This document shows positions 17,081 to 25,376 of a stretch of DNA of 64,000 nt, in pieces. Location of the stretch: assembly GCF_014196615.1 (NCBI RefSeq), contig NZ_JACIDY010000001.1:558001-622000 (forward strand), given 5' to 3'. Under the pieces are notes generated by a model. The model had not been told where the DNA came from, did not search any database, and saw nothing but the letters and a program-made list of their open reading frames with translations. The DNA is from Novosphingobium fluoreni (GTDB lineage: Bacteria > Pseudomonadota > Alphaproteobacteria > Sphingomonadales > Sphingomonadaceae). Made by a program: the position numbers and the translations under genes. Within the stretch, counting starts at the first letter, position 1; the number at the start of each line of letters is the position of its first letter.

Positions 17081-19905
17081 GCCGATGCTTCCAGCGTGCT
17101 CACCACATCCTCGCAGCGGGCGCAGAGGGCGCCATCGTCCTGAACCTCAGGGAGATGACGCCAGCAACGGCCGCATTTGTTCATCTCGGTGGGCGCGACC
17201 GCCACGCCCGCGCCTTGGCCGCGCGTGACTGTCGCCGTGATGAACAGTTCGGCCAGATCAGCGTCCGGCGCATCATCGGGCACGGTGACTTCGGCGGCGA
17301 GGCTGGAGCCGACGATCTTTTCGCGGCGCAGCGGCTCGATCGCTTCGGTGACTTGCTGGCGCAGTGCGCGCAAAGCTTCCCAGCGGGCGAGGTCGGCCTG
17401 CGCGGCGGGCACTTCGGGCCATTCGAGCAGGTGGACGCTGTCGGCGCCGGGATAGCGGCTTTGCCATACTTCCTCGGAGGTGAAGACCAGCACCGGCGCG
17501 GCATAGCGGATCAGCGCCTGGAACAGCGTGTCCAGAACGGTGCGATAGGCGCGGCGCTTCGGGTCCGAAGGCGCATCGCAGTAAAGGCTGTCCTTGCGGA
17601 TATCGAAGAAGAACGCCGACAAGTCCTCGTTGCAAAAGTCGATCAGCGCGCGGACGTAGGTGTTGAAATCGAAGTCGGCGACGGCTGTACGCAGCGTGGC
17701 GTCCAGCCGCTCGAGCAGCGCCAGCACATAGCGCTCCAGCTCCGGCATCTCGGCCACGTCCACCGCTTCGGCGGGATCGTAGTCGGCCAGCGCGCCCAGC
17801 ATGTAGCGGAAGGTGTTGCGCAGCTTGCGGTACTGGTCGGCCACGCCCTTCAGGATCTCGTCGCCGATGCGGTGATCCTCGGTGTAGTCGACCGAGAGCG
17901 CCCACAGGCGGATGATATCCGCCCCGTTGGTCTCCATCACCTTCAACGGGCTGACCGTGTTGCCCAGCGATTTCGACATCTTGAGGCCCTTGGCGTCCAT
18001 CGTGAAGCCGTGGGTCAGGACCGCCTTGTACGGCGCGTGGCCGCGCGTGGCGCACGATTCCAGCAGCGAGGACTGGAACCAGCCGCGATGCTGGTCCGAG
18101 CCTTCGAGGTAGAGGTCGGCCGGCCATTGCAGCTCGGGCCAGCGCCCGCTTTCCAGCACGAAGGCGTGGGTGGAGCCGGAATCGAACCAGACGTCGAGGA
18201 TGTCGGTGACGCGCTCGTAGTCGTCTGCCTGGTACTCGTCGCCGAGGTACTCCTGCGCGCGGGCATCGCTCCACGCGTCGACGCCCTCCTGCTTGACGGC
18301 GGCGATGATGCGGGCGTTGACCTCCGGGTCGACGAGGTACTGGCCGGACTTGCGATCGACGAACAGCGTGATCGGCACGCCCCATGCGCGCTGGCGGCTG
18401 AGCACCCAGTCAGGCCGCCCCTCCACCATCGCGCCGATGCGGTTGCGGCCCTTCTCGGGGATGAAACGCGTGTCGGCGATGGCCTTCAGCGCGGTGTCGC
18501 GGAGAGTGCGCTGCGAAGTCGAGACACGCTGCCCCATCTCCCGATCCATCGGCACGAACCACTGCGGCGTGCAGCGGTAGATCACCTTCGCCTTGGAGCG
18601 CCACGAGTGCGGATACGAATGCTTGTAGTCCGCGCTCGCCGCCAGCAGTCCGCCGGCCTCGCGCAAGTCCGAACAGATCGGCCCGTCGGGCGCGTTGAAC
18701 TTGGGGTTGATGACCGAACCCTGCCCACCGAGCCAGGGCCAGTCGGCGCGGTACTTGCCGTCGGCCTCGACCACGAACTTGGGGCCGATGCCGTGCGCCT
18801 TGCACAAGTCGAAGTCGTCCTCGCCATGGTCGGGCGCCATGTGGACGAGGCCGGTGCCGCTGTCGGTGGTGACGAAATCGCCGGGTAGCAGCGGACGCGG
18901 CTCGGCGAAGAAGCCGCCGAGGTGGCGCATCGGGTGGCGGACCATGGTGCCGGCGAGATCGGAGCCTTTACCGCGCCAAAGTTCATCGGAACGGCAGATT
19001 GCAACTTCGTTTATCGACCGACGACCAAATCTCGATGCGGTAGTTCGTTGCAGAAATTCGCGCCAGCGATCAGGGTTCAATAGAACTTTTAGACTGGACC
19101 TATCGTCGAATCCTATATCGACCAAGACGTATTCAACCTCAGGCCCATACGCGAGCGCCTGATTCACCGGGATCGTCCAGGGCGTCGTCGTCCAGATCAC
19201 CGCATGCGCGCCGACCAGTTCCGGGATCGGGCTCTCGATGATCTCGAACGCCACGTCGATCTGCGTCGAGACGATGTCCTCGTATTCGACTTCCGCCTCG
19301 GCCAGCGCGGTCTTTTCGACGGGCGACCACATCACCGGCTTGGCGCCGCGATAGAGCTGGCCGCTCTCCGCGAACTTGAGCAGTTCGGACACGATCGTGC
19401 CTTCGGCCTGCGGGTCCATCGTCAGGTAGGGCTTGTCCCAATCGCCGTTGATGCCCAGGCGCTTCAGCTGCTCGCGCTGGACGTTCACCCAGTTGGCGGC
19501 ATAGGCGCGGCATTCGGCGCGGAACTCGACCGGGTCGACCTGGTCCTTGTCCAGCTTCTTCTTGCGGTACTGCTCCTCGACCTTCCACTCGATCGGCAGG
19601 CCGTGGCAGTCCCAACCGGGTACGTAGGGCGCGTCCTTGCCCAGCAGGGTCTGGGTGCGCACCACCATGTCCTTGAGGATGTGGTTCAGCGCGTGGCCGA
19701 TGTGCATGTCGCCATTGGCGTAGGGCGGGCCGTCGTGAAGGATGAACTTTTCACGACCGGCGCGGGCGGCGCGCGTCTTCTCGTACAGGCCGGCTTCCTG
19801 CCAGCGCGCCAGGATAGCCGGCTCCTTCTGGGGAAGGCCTGCCTTCATCGGGAAGTCCGTCTTCGGCAGGAAGACAGTGGCTCGGTAATCGCGCTCTTGG
19901 GTCAT
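17077..19905 (-). CDS. ileS: Isoleucine-tRNA ligase
   Basis: Class I synthetase charging tRNA-Ile, 942 residues (E. coli 938). Motifs in order: the HIGH-type PPYANGDMHIGHALNHILKD (60-79), the editing-domain entry WTTTPWTIPVNQA (238-250), the KMSKS loop KGLKMSKSLGNTV near 640, and a C-terminal zinc site with Cys911, Cys914, Cys928 and Cys931. Two oddities: residues 256-315 in the editing domain are encoded by a patch near 49 percent GC, and residues 459-465 (QRVSTSQ) are encoded by an exact REP half-site. Upstream lies a long inverted-repeat element rather than an obvious promoter. lspA and the bamF-like gene overlap downstream. Confidence 0.97.
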   Translation of the reverse strand: MTQERDYRATVFLPKTDFPMKAGLPQKEPAILARWQEAGLYEKTRAARAGREKFILHDGPPYANGDMHIGHALNHILKDMVVRTQTLLGKDAPYVPGWDCHGLPIEWKVEEQYRKKKLDKDQVDPVEFRAECRAYAANWVNVQREQLKRLGINGDWDKPYLTMDPQAEGTIVSELLKFAESGQLYRGAKPVMWSPVEKTALAEAEVEYEDIVSTQIDVAFEIIESPIPELVGAHAVIWTTTPWTIPVNQALAYGPEVEYVLVDIGFDDRSSLKVLLNPDRWREFLQRTTASRFGRRSINEVAICRSDELWRGKGSDLAGTMVRHPMRHLGGFFAEPRPLLPGDFVTTDSGTGLVHMAPDHGEDDFDLCKAHGIGPKFVVEADGKYRADWPWLGGQGSVINPKFNAPDGPICSDLREAGGLLAASADYKHSYPHSWRSKAKVIYRCTPQWFVPMDREMGQRVSTSQRTLRDTALKAIADTRFIPEKGRNRIGAMVEGRPDWVLSRQRAWGVPITLFVDRKSGQYLVDPEVNARIIAAVKQEGVDAWSDARAQEYLGDEYQADDYERVTDILDVWFDSGSTHAFVLESGRWPELQWPADLYLEGSDQHRGWFQSSLLESCATRGHAPYKAVLTHGFTMDAKGLKMSKSLGNTVSPLKVMETNGADIIRLWALSVDYTEDHRIGDEILKGVADQYRKLRNTFRYMLGALADYDPAEAVDVAEMPELERYVLALLERLDATLRTAVADFDFNTYVRALIDFCNEDLSAFFFDIRKDSLYCDAPSDPKRRAYRTVLDTLFQALIRYAAPVLVFTSEEVWQSRYPGADSVHLLEWPEVPAAQADLARWEALRALRQQVTEAIEPLRREKIVGSSLAAEVTVPDDAPDADLAELFITATVTRGQGAGVAVAPTEMNKCGRCWRHLPEVQDDGALCARCEDVVSTLEASA
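18513..18531. repeat. REP half-site inside ileS coding sequence
   Basis: GCGAAGTCGAGACACGCTG on the plus strand is identical over 19 bases to the intergenic half-site near 35.1 kb. On the ileS strand it encodes QRVSTSQ (residues 459-465) in frame, in a segment where other IleRS proteins vary. Confidence 0.7.
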
Positions 19906-19987
19906 GACCTGCGGCCCTTAGCGGGGCGTGCAGCTTGGCGCAATTTCTGGTTCATGCTGAGGCCGGCGACGGGGGAAGGAAGATTGT

Positions 19988-20147
19988 TTCGCGCAGAGGG
20001 CGCAAAGGCGCAGAGAAAAAGAAGAGGCGATCCTCTTGGCCGTCAGGCCCTTGCGTGGTGGTAGGTTGCAATTGGTGGGATTGTCGAGTCGATAGGCGGC
20101 TTCGCCGCGGAAGCCGGTTCTCTGCGCCTCTGCGAACTCTGCGCGAA
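19988..20147. repeat. Long inverted-repeat element, copy 1
   Basis: About 160 bases with imperfect inverted arms: TTCGCGCAGAGGGCGCAAAG at the left end and CTCTGCGAACTCTGCGCGAA at the right. Inside are GGCCGTCAGGCCC and GGCGGCTTCGCCGCGG, both small palindromes, which recur in copy 2 near 46.9 kb. It occupies most of the space between the panC stop and the ileS start. Confidence 0.75.
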
Positions 20148-20179
20148 ACAAACTTCCCTTCTCATCCGCATGTAACCGA

Positions 20180-21034
20180 TCAGGGCGCAACCGCCATGTT
20201 GTCGATCAACCGCGCCTTGCCGATCCGTGCCGCAACCAGCAAGCGCATCGGCTTGTCGGAGCGGGCGGGCAGGACGCTAAGGTCCGCCGCATCGCACAGC
20301 TCGGCATAGTCGACCGACAGGAAGCCCCCCGCCAGCAACGCGCGCGCCAGCGCTGACAGCGCATCGCCTACCGGCACTCCGCCCTCGATCTCGGCGATCG
20401 CCGCGCGCATCGCGGTCGGCAGGGCGACGGCGGCGGCGCGTTGCTCGCGCGTGAGGTAGGCATTGCGCGAACTCATCGCCAGGCCATCCGCCTCGCGCAC
20501 CGTCGGCACGCCCAGGATCGCGTCGGCATGGGGGCGGGTGAGGTCCAGGTCGCGCGCCATGCGGCGGATGACGGCGAGCTGCTGCCAGTCCTTCTCCCCG
20601 AACAGGGCGACATCGGGCAGGACCTGGTTGAACAGCTTGCACACCACCGTCGCCACGCCATCGAAGTGGCCGGGCCGGGCCGCGCCGTCCAATCCCTCGC
20701 TGACGCCCGAGACCGAGATGTTGGTGGCGAACCCGGCCGGGTACATCGTCTCCACCTTTGGCGCCCACACCACCGCCACGCCTTCTGCCTCCAGCAGCGC
20801 GCAATCGCGTTCCAGCTGGCGGGGATAGGCGTCCAGATCCTCGTTCGCTCCGAACTGGAGCGGGTTGACGAAGATCGACACCACTACATGCGCCGCCTTG
20901 GCCTTTGCCTCGCGCACCAGCGTCAAATGGCCGTCATGCAAGGCTCCCATGGTGGGCACCAGGGCGATCGCGCCATCAGCGCGCAAGGCGTCGATCGCGC
21001 TTCGTAGTGGATCAAGGGCGTGGATCAATTGCAT
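20180..21034 (-). CDS. panC: Pantoate-beta-alanine ligase
   Basis: Joins pantoate and beta-alanine with ATP to make pantothenate for coenzyme A. The 284-residue protein has the HIGH-type motif VPTMGALHDGHLTLV near residues 27-41, followed by SIFVNPLQFGANEDLDAYPR and FGEKDWQQLAVI, which bind substrates in this family. It is 275 bases upstream of ileS on the same strand with a repeat element between, and divergent from mipZ with 116 bases between. Confidence 0.95.
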   Translation of the reverse strand: MQLIHALDPLRSAIDALRADGAIALVPTMGALHDGHLTLVREAKAKAAHVVVSIFVNPLQFGANEDLDAYPRQLERDCALLEAEGVAVVWAPKVETMYPAGFATNISVSGVSEGLDGAARPGHFDGVATVVCKLFNQVLPDVALFGEKDWQQLAVIRRMARDLDLTRPHADAILGVPTVREADGLAMSSRNAYLTREQRAAAVALPTAMRAAIAEIEGGVPVGDALSALARALLAGGFLSVDYAELCDAADLSVLPARSDKPMRLLVAARIGKARLIDNMAVAP

Positions 21035-21150
21035 TGGAGGGGCGCGCTCCGATATGATGGGCCGTACCAGTTTGGGGTGCCGCGCGGGACTAGCCGTGCA
21101 AAGGCGCTTCGGGCAATAATTTTACGGCCAAAAGAACCGAGGGAACGACC

Positions 21151-21990
21151 GTGACAGCGCATCGCATCGTCTTCGCCAACGAGAAGGGCGGCACCGGCAA
21201 GTCCACCACTGCGGTCCACGTGGCGATCGCGCTGGCGTATCAGGGCGCGCAAGTCGCCTGCATCGATCTCGACCACCGCCAGCGCACGCTGTTCCGCTAC
21301 ATGGAAAACCGGCTCGATACCGAAAAGCGGCGCGGCATCAGCCTGCCTGGCACCCGCTTCACCTATTACGATGGCGACAGCGTGGACGAGCTGGAGGAAA
21401 TCGCGGCGGAAATCGGAGAGGGGCAGGACTTCCTGCTGTTCGACACGCCCGGCAAGGACGATCCGCTGGCCCGGCACGTCGCCACCACCGCCGATACGCT
21501 GGTGACGCCGCTGAACGACAGCTTCGTCGATTTCGACCTGATCGGGCAGGTGGAGGGAGAGACCTTCAAGGTGAAGAAGCTCTCCTTTTATGCCGAGCTG
21601 ATGTGGGAAGCGCGCAAGAAGCGCGCCCACTCCACCATCAACGATCAGCGGCGCGAGCTGGACTGGGTGGTGGTGCGCAACCGCACGCAGCAGCTGCAGG
21701 CGCGCAACATGAAGCGCCTGGACGGCGCGCTGCACGAATTGTCCAAGCGCGTGGGCTTCCGCGTCGCGGGCGGCTTGTCAGAGCGCGTGATCTTCCGTGA
21801 GCTGTTCCCCTCGGGCCTGACCCTGCTGGACAAGGGGCACCTGGGCGATCTGGGCACCAGCCACCTCGTGGCCCGGCAGGAGCTGCGCGGCCTCGTCGCG
21901 GGGCTGAACCTGCCGGTGCCGAGCCGGGCCGCTCCGGTGCAGGACTCCTCGGTGCAGGACGGGCCAGAGATGGCCATCGCCGCCGAGTGA
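21151..21990 (+). CDS. mipZ: Division-plane positioning ATPase MipZ
   Basis: ParA-like ATPase that forms a bipolar gradient with ParB and restricts FtsZ assembly to mid-cell in alphaproteobacteria. The 279-residue protein has the deviant Walker A FANEKGGTGKSTTAVHVAIA (8-27), a Walker B-like LLFDTPGKDDPLARH, and the MipZ-type ELDWVVVRNRTQQLQARNMK. It starts with GTG at 21151, seven bases after a good GAGGGAA. Its stop overlaps the next gene's GTG (GTGA). The operon with a J-domain protein and pgmG is tight. Confidence 0.94.
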   Translation: MTAHRIVFANEKGGTGKSTTAVHVAIALAYQGAQVACIDLDHRQRTLFRYMENRLDTEKRRGISLPGTRFTYYDGDSVDELEEIAAEIGEGQDFLLFDTPGKDDPLARHVATTADTLVTPLNDSFVDFDLIGQVEGETFKVKKLSFYAELMWEARKKRAHSTINDQRRELDWVVVRNRTQQLQARNMKRLDGALHELSKRVGFRVAGGLSERVIFRELFPSGLTLLDKGHLGDLGTSHLVARQELRGLVAGLNLPVPSRAAPVQDSSVQDGPEMAIAAE

Positions 21991-22277
21991 TCAAGCTTAT
22001 CGTATTGCTGGCGCTGGCCGCCGTCGTCTGGAAGATGGCGATGGGCCGGTGGCCATGGCAACCGAAGATCGGCTCGGCGCGTTCAGCGGTGCGGCAGCAG
22101 GCACGCGCGCTGCTGGGCGTCGCCCCCGAAGCCGGGCGTCAGGATATCATAGAGGCGCATCGCCGTCTCATCGCCACGGTTCATCCGGACCGGGGCGGCA
22201 GCAACGAACTGGTTCACGAGGCTAACGCCGCGAGGGATGTCCTTCTCGCCGATCTGCCTCTTCATGTGCAGGAGTGA
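21987..22277 (+). CDS. Small membrane-anchored J-domain protein
   Basis: A 96-residue protein with one N-terminal membrane segment (about 2-16) and a C-terminal J domain carrying HPD (66-68, in [14 protein letters not shown]). The J domain should stimulate a DnaK-type chaperone at the inner membrane. Its GTG start overlaps the mipZ stop by four bases, and its stop overlaps the region just before pgmG, so all three are coupled. Which Hsp70 or client it serves cannot be told. Confidence 0.85.
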   Translation: MIKLIVLLALAAVVWKMAMGRWPWQPKIGSARSAVRQQARALLGVAPEAGRQDIIEAHRRLIATVHPDRGGSNELVHEANAARDVLLADLPLHVQE

Positions 22278-22279
22278 CG

Positions 22280-23689
22280 ATGAGCTACACCTTCGACCCC
22301 ACGGTACTTCGCGAATACGACATCCGTGGCATCATCGGCGAGACGCTGAGCATCGATGATGCGCACGCCATCGGTCGCGGCTTCGGCACGCTGCTGGCGC
22401 GCGAAGGGGGCAAGAAGGTGGCGATCGGTTACGACGGCCGCGTCAGCTCGCCCATGCTGGAGAAGGGCCTGATCGACGGGCTGACGGCTTGCGGCCTGGA
22501 CGTGGTCAGCGTCGGCATGGGACCCACGCCGATGCTGTATTACGCCGAAGCCTCAATGGAAGATGTGCAGGGCGGCATTCAGATAACTGGCAGCCACAAT
22601 CCCGCCAATTACAATGGCTTCAAGATGGTATTTATGGGTCGGCCGTTCTTCGGTGCGGACATCCAGAAGATCGGCACGATGGCCGCTGAAGGGGACTGGG
22701 ACGAGGCGGCCGCCCCCGGCACCAGCAGCCAGGTCGATATCCTGAACGAATACGTCACCCGCATGCTCAAGGGGCTGGACGGGTTGCCCGCCGACAAGCT
22801 CGACGGCCTGCGCATCGGCTGGGACGCCGGCAACGGCGCCGCCGGACCCGCCCTGGAATTGCTGACCAGCCGCATGCCCGGAGAGCATCACCTGCTGTTC
22901 ACCGAAGTCGACGGAAACTTTCCCAACCATCATCCTGATCCTACCGAGGAAAAGAATCTCGCAGACCTGAAGGCGCTCGTCGCGGAGAAGAACCTCGACT
23001 TTGGCATCGCTTTTGACGGAGATGCTGACCGGATCGGCGCTATCGATGGCGAAGGCCGTGTGATTTGGGGCGATCAGCTGCTCTCGATCTACGCCGAGGA
23101 TCTGCTGAAAGTGGTGCCAGGCGCCACCATCATCGCCGACGTCAAGGCCAGCCGTGCGCTGTTCGACAGCGTCAAGCAGCATGGCGGCGAACCGCTGATG
23201 TGGAAGACCGGCCACTCGCTGATCAAGTCCAAGATGAAGGAAACCGGCTCGCCGCTGGCCGGCGAGATGAGCGGCCACGTGTTCTTCAAGCACGAATATT
23301 ACGGCTTCGACGATGCCCTGTATGCCGCGATCCGGCTGATCGCCGCCTCGATCCGCCTGGGCAAATCGGTCACGCAGCTGCGTGGAGAAATGCCGCAGAT
23401 GCTGAACACGCCGGAGATGCGCTTTCAGGTGGACGAGAGCCGCAAGTTCGCTGCGATCGAGGAAGTGAAGGAGCGCCTGGCCAAGACCGACGCCGATGTG
23501 ATCGGCATCGACGGCGTACGCGTCAACACGCCCGACGGCTGGTGGCTGCTGCGCGCCTCCAACACCCAGGACGTCCTCGTCGCCCGCGCCGAAAGCGAGA
23601 CGCAGGACGGTCTCAACCGCCTGATGGCCCAGATCGACGAGCAACTGAAGCTCTCCGGCCTGGAACGCGGCCCGCAAGCCGGACACTGA
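22280..23689 (+). CDS. pgmG: Phosphoglucomutase/phosphomannomutase, PgmG type
   Basis: Interconverts 1- and 6-phosphates of glucose and mannose, feeding UDP-glucose, GDP-mannose and exopolysaccharide synthesis. The 469-residue protein has the four-domain phosphohexomutase layout: active-site serine in [16 protein letters not shown] (Ser105), metal loop FDGDADR (245-251), and the sugar-binding [18 protein letters not shown]. The name follows the sphingomonad PgmG of the sphingan pathway. The ATG at 22280 has an AGGAG; a GTG six bases upstream is less likely. It follows the J-domain gene by two bases and ends at a strong terminator. Confidence 0.93.
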   Translation: MSYTFDPTVLREYDIRGIIGETLSIDDAHAIGRGFGTLLAREGGKKVAIGYDGRVSSPMLEKGLIDGLTACGLDVVSVGMGPTPMLYYAEASMEDVQGGIQITGSHNPANYNGFKMVFMGRPFFGADIQKIGTMAAEGDWDEAAAPGTSSQVDILNEYVTRMLKGLDGLPADKLDGLRIGWDAGNGAAGPALELLTSRMPGEHHLLFTEVDGNFPNHHPDPTEEKNLADLKALVAEKNLDFGIAFDGDADRIGAIDGEGRVIWGDQLLSIYAEDLLKVVPGATIIADVKASRALFDSVKQHGGEPLMWKTGHSLIKSKMKETGSPLAGEMSGHVFFKHEYYGFDDALYAAIRLIAASIRLGKSVTQLRGEMPQMLNTPEMRFQVDESRKFAAIEEVKERLAKTDADVIGIDGVRVNTPDGWWLLRASNTQDVLVARAESETQDGLNRLMAQIDEQLKLSGLERGPQAGH

Positions 23690-23786
23690 TCACCCAAAGC
23701 GGCGGCGGCTGGACAACCGGCCGCCGCTGCGTGTGATGATCCTGGTGAGCGACGGGTCTCTGACTTGGCGGTCTCAGCCCGCCGCC

Positions 23787-23820
23787 AAAAAAAGGGGAGC
23801 CATCAAGGCTCCCCTTTTCC
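23787..23820. terminator. Bidirectional intrinsic terminator between pgmG and BON gene
   Basis: An A tract, then GGGGAGCC, ATCAA loop, GGCTCCCC, then TTTTCC. It serves convergent transcripts from both sides. Confidence 0.9.
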
Positions 23821-23840
23821 GTTTGTCCTGATGTTAGCGA

Positions 23841-25154
23841 TCAGGAGGTCTTGTCGGTAGTCCGGGTCGTGCTGGCCGAACCGATGCCGCTGGTCGTGCT
23901 GGCGCCCGTGGTGGCCGTGCCCGATGTTCCGGTGCTGGCCGAGCCCAGCGCGGACGAGCTCGCCGTGCTTCCGGTGCCCGACAGTGCGCTGGTGCTGGAA
24001 GAGCCCGGCGTTGCCGCGCCGGTGGTCGAGCCGGTATTCCAGCTGTTCGTACCCGATGATGCGCCATAGCCGGTGCTGCCCTGCCGTTCCTGAACCCGCA
24101 GGTTGTTCTGCACGTGCTTCACGCCCGAGATATGCTCGACCGCATCTTCGGCACGGCGCTTGGCGTCGCGGCTGTCGACCTTGCCGTCCAGGGTCACTTC
24201 GCCGTCCTTTACGCTGACGGTAATATCCGTGGCGTCGACGCGATGGTCATGCGTCAGCCGATCGTTGGCGTCCTCGCGGATGCGATCGTCCGAGCGGGTG
24301 TAGCCCGACGGGCCGCGGCCGCGATGGCCAAGCTGTTCCTGCCGATCATCATAGCGCTGATCCTGCTCCCGGCGGCGTGAGGCGTCCTCGTCACCGAACC
24401 AGCTGGCGATCTCGTCGCCGGCGCGCTGCAGGAAGCCCCGGCTCTCGCCGTAATGGCGCCAGCTGCCATAGTCCTCGCGCGACGTGTTGCGATTGCGGTC
24501 GCTGCGGCTGTCGTTGTCATCGCGGCCCCAGCTGCCGGGGCCGTAGCTGGGACGATAAGATTCGCTGGAACGCGCGCCGCCCGAAAGGCCGCTGCCGCCC
24601 CGGTTGGAGAAATCCCGGCCGCCGAAGTCTTCGCTGGTGAAGTTGCCGAAATCGTTGCCGCCGCTGGCGTCATAATCGCGGCCGGCATACGCGCTGGCCG
24701 AGCCGCTGGCGCCGTAGCGGTTGCGATCGCCCCGGTTTTCATACTGTCCATAGCCGCGCTGGCCGCGATTGTCGCCAAAGCCGCGATCCGACGATCCGCG
24801 ATCGTAGGCGCCATAGCGACCTTCGTCCTGGCGCGCCGCATAGCCACCCTGGCCGTAGCTGCTGGACTGGCCGTAGCTGCCGCTGCCGGACCGGCCATAG
24901 CTCTGCGAGCCGCCGCGATCGTAATCGTAATTTGATCCCTGGCCCGAACTCTGGCCGGAGAAGCGATAATCGTGGGAATAATCATCCGAGCCATGCGCGC
25001 GCTGGCTGGAATCCTGCTGCCAATCGCCGCCTTGCTGGCTGCTGTCGTTTTGCCATTGATTGGCCTGGCGCGGCGAATCGTAGTTCTGTCCGTAGCGGCC
25101 ACTGCCTTGCTGCGTGTTGCGGTCATATGGGTTTTGACGGTCACGATCACTCAT
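23841..25154 (-). CDS. BON-domain protein with long low-complexity Gly/Ser/Tyr/Arg/Asp-rich region
   Basis: A 437-residue protein of unknown function. Residues 1-235 are extremely low in complexity, rich in Gly, Ser, Tyr, Gln, Arg, Asp and Asn, with repeated GQ/SYG/DRG units such as SYGRSGSGSYGQSSSYGQGG. A short conserved stretch follows (RAGDEIASWFGDEDASRRRE). A BON domain spans about 288-357 (VDATDITVSVKDGEVTLDGK), then a Ser/Thr/Gly/Ala tail to the end. BON domains bind phospholipid or other proteins. No signal peptide is seen, so the protein should be cytoplasmic. The ATG at 25154 has GGAGA upstream; longer extension of the frame lacks protein character. It is convergent with pgmG and divergent from the helicase. 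Confidence 0.85.
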   Translation of the reverse strand: MSDRDRQNPYDRNTQQGSGRYGQNYDSPRQANQWQNDSSQQGGDWQQDSSQRAHGSDDYSHDYRFSGQSSGQGSNYDYDRGGSQSYGRSGSGSYGQSSSYGQGGYAARQDEGRYGAYDRGSSDRGFGDNRGQRGYGQYENRGDRNRYGASGSASAYAGRDYDASGGNDFGNFTSEDFGGRDFSNRGGSGLSGGARSSESYRPSYGPGSWGRDDNDSRSDRNRNTSREDYGSWRHYGESRGFLQRAGDEIASWFGDEDASRRREQDQRYDDRQEQLGHRGRGPSGYTRSDDRIREDANDRLTHDHRVDATDITVSVKDGEVTLDGKVDSRDAKRRAEDAVEHISGVKHVQNNLRVQERQGSTGYGASSGTNSWNTGSTTGAATPGSSSTSALSGTGSTASSSALGSASTGTSGTATTGASTTSGIGSASTTRTTDKTS

Positions 25155-25376
25155 CGGGATCTCTCCATTTCGCAGATGGGACGACGGCTGGTTTCGCCGC
25201 TGCCTGTGCATGATCAACGTGCTTTGGGCGCCTAACGGTCCACCGCCGGGCGCAGGCCGCGTTCGCTCCGGCGCAACATCGGTCAGGCTGGTTCGCCGTC
25301 GCGTCTTTGGGGAGCAGGGGGGCTGGGCGGCATCGCGCGCCTTGTGGACGTGCCGATCACTCGCCACCTTGCGTCC

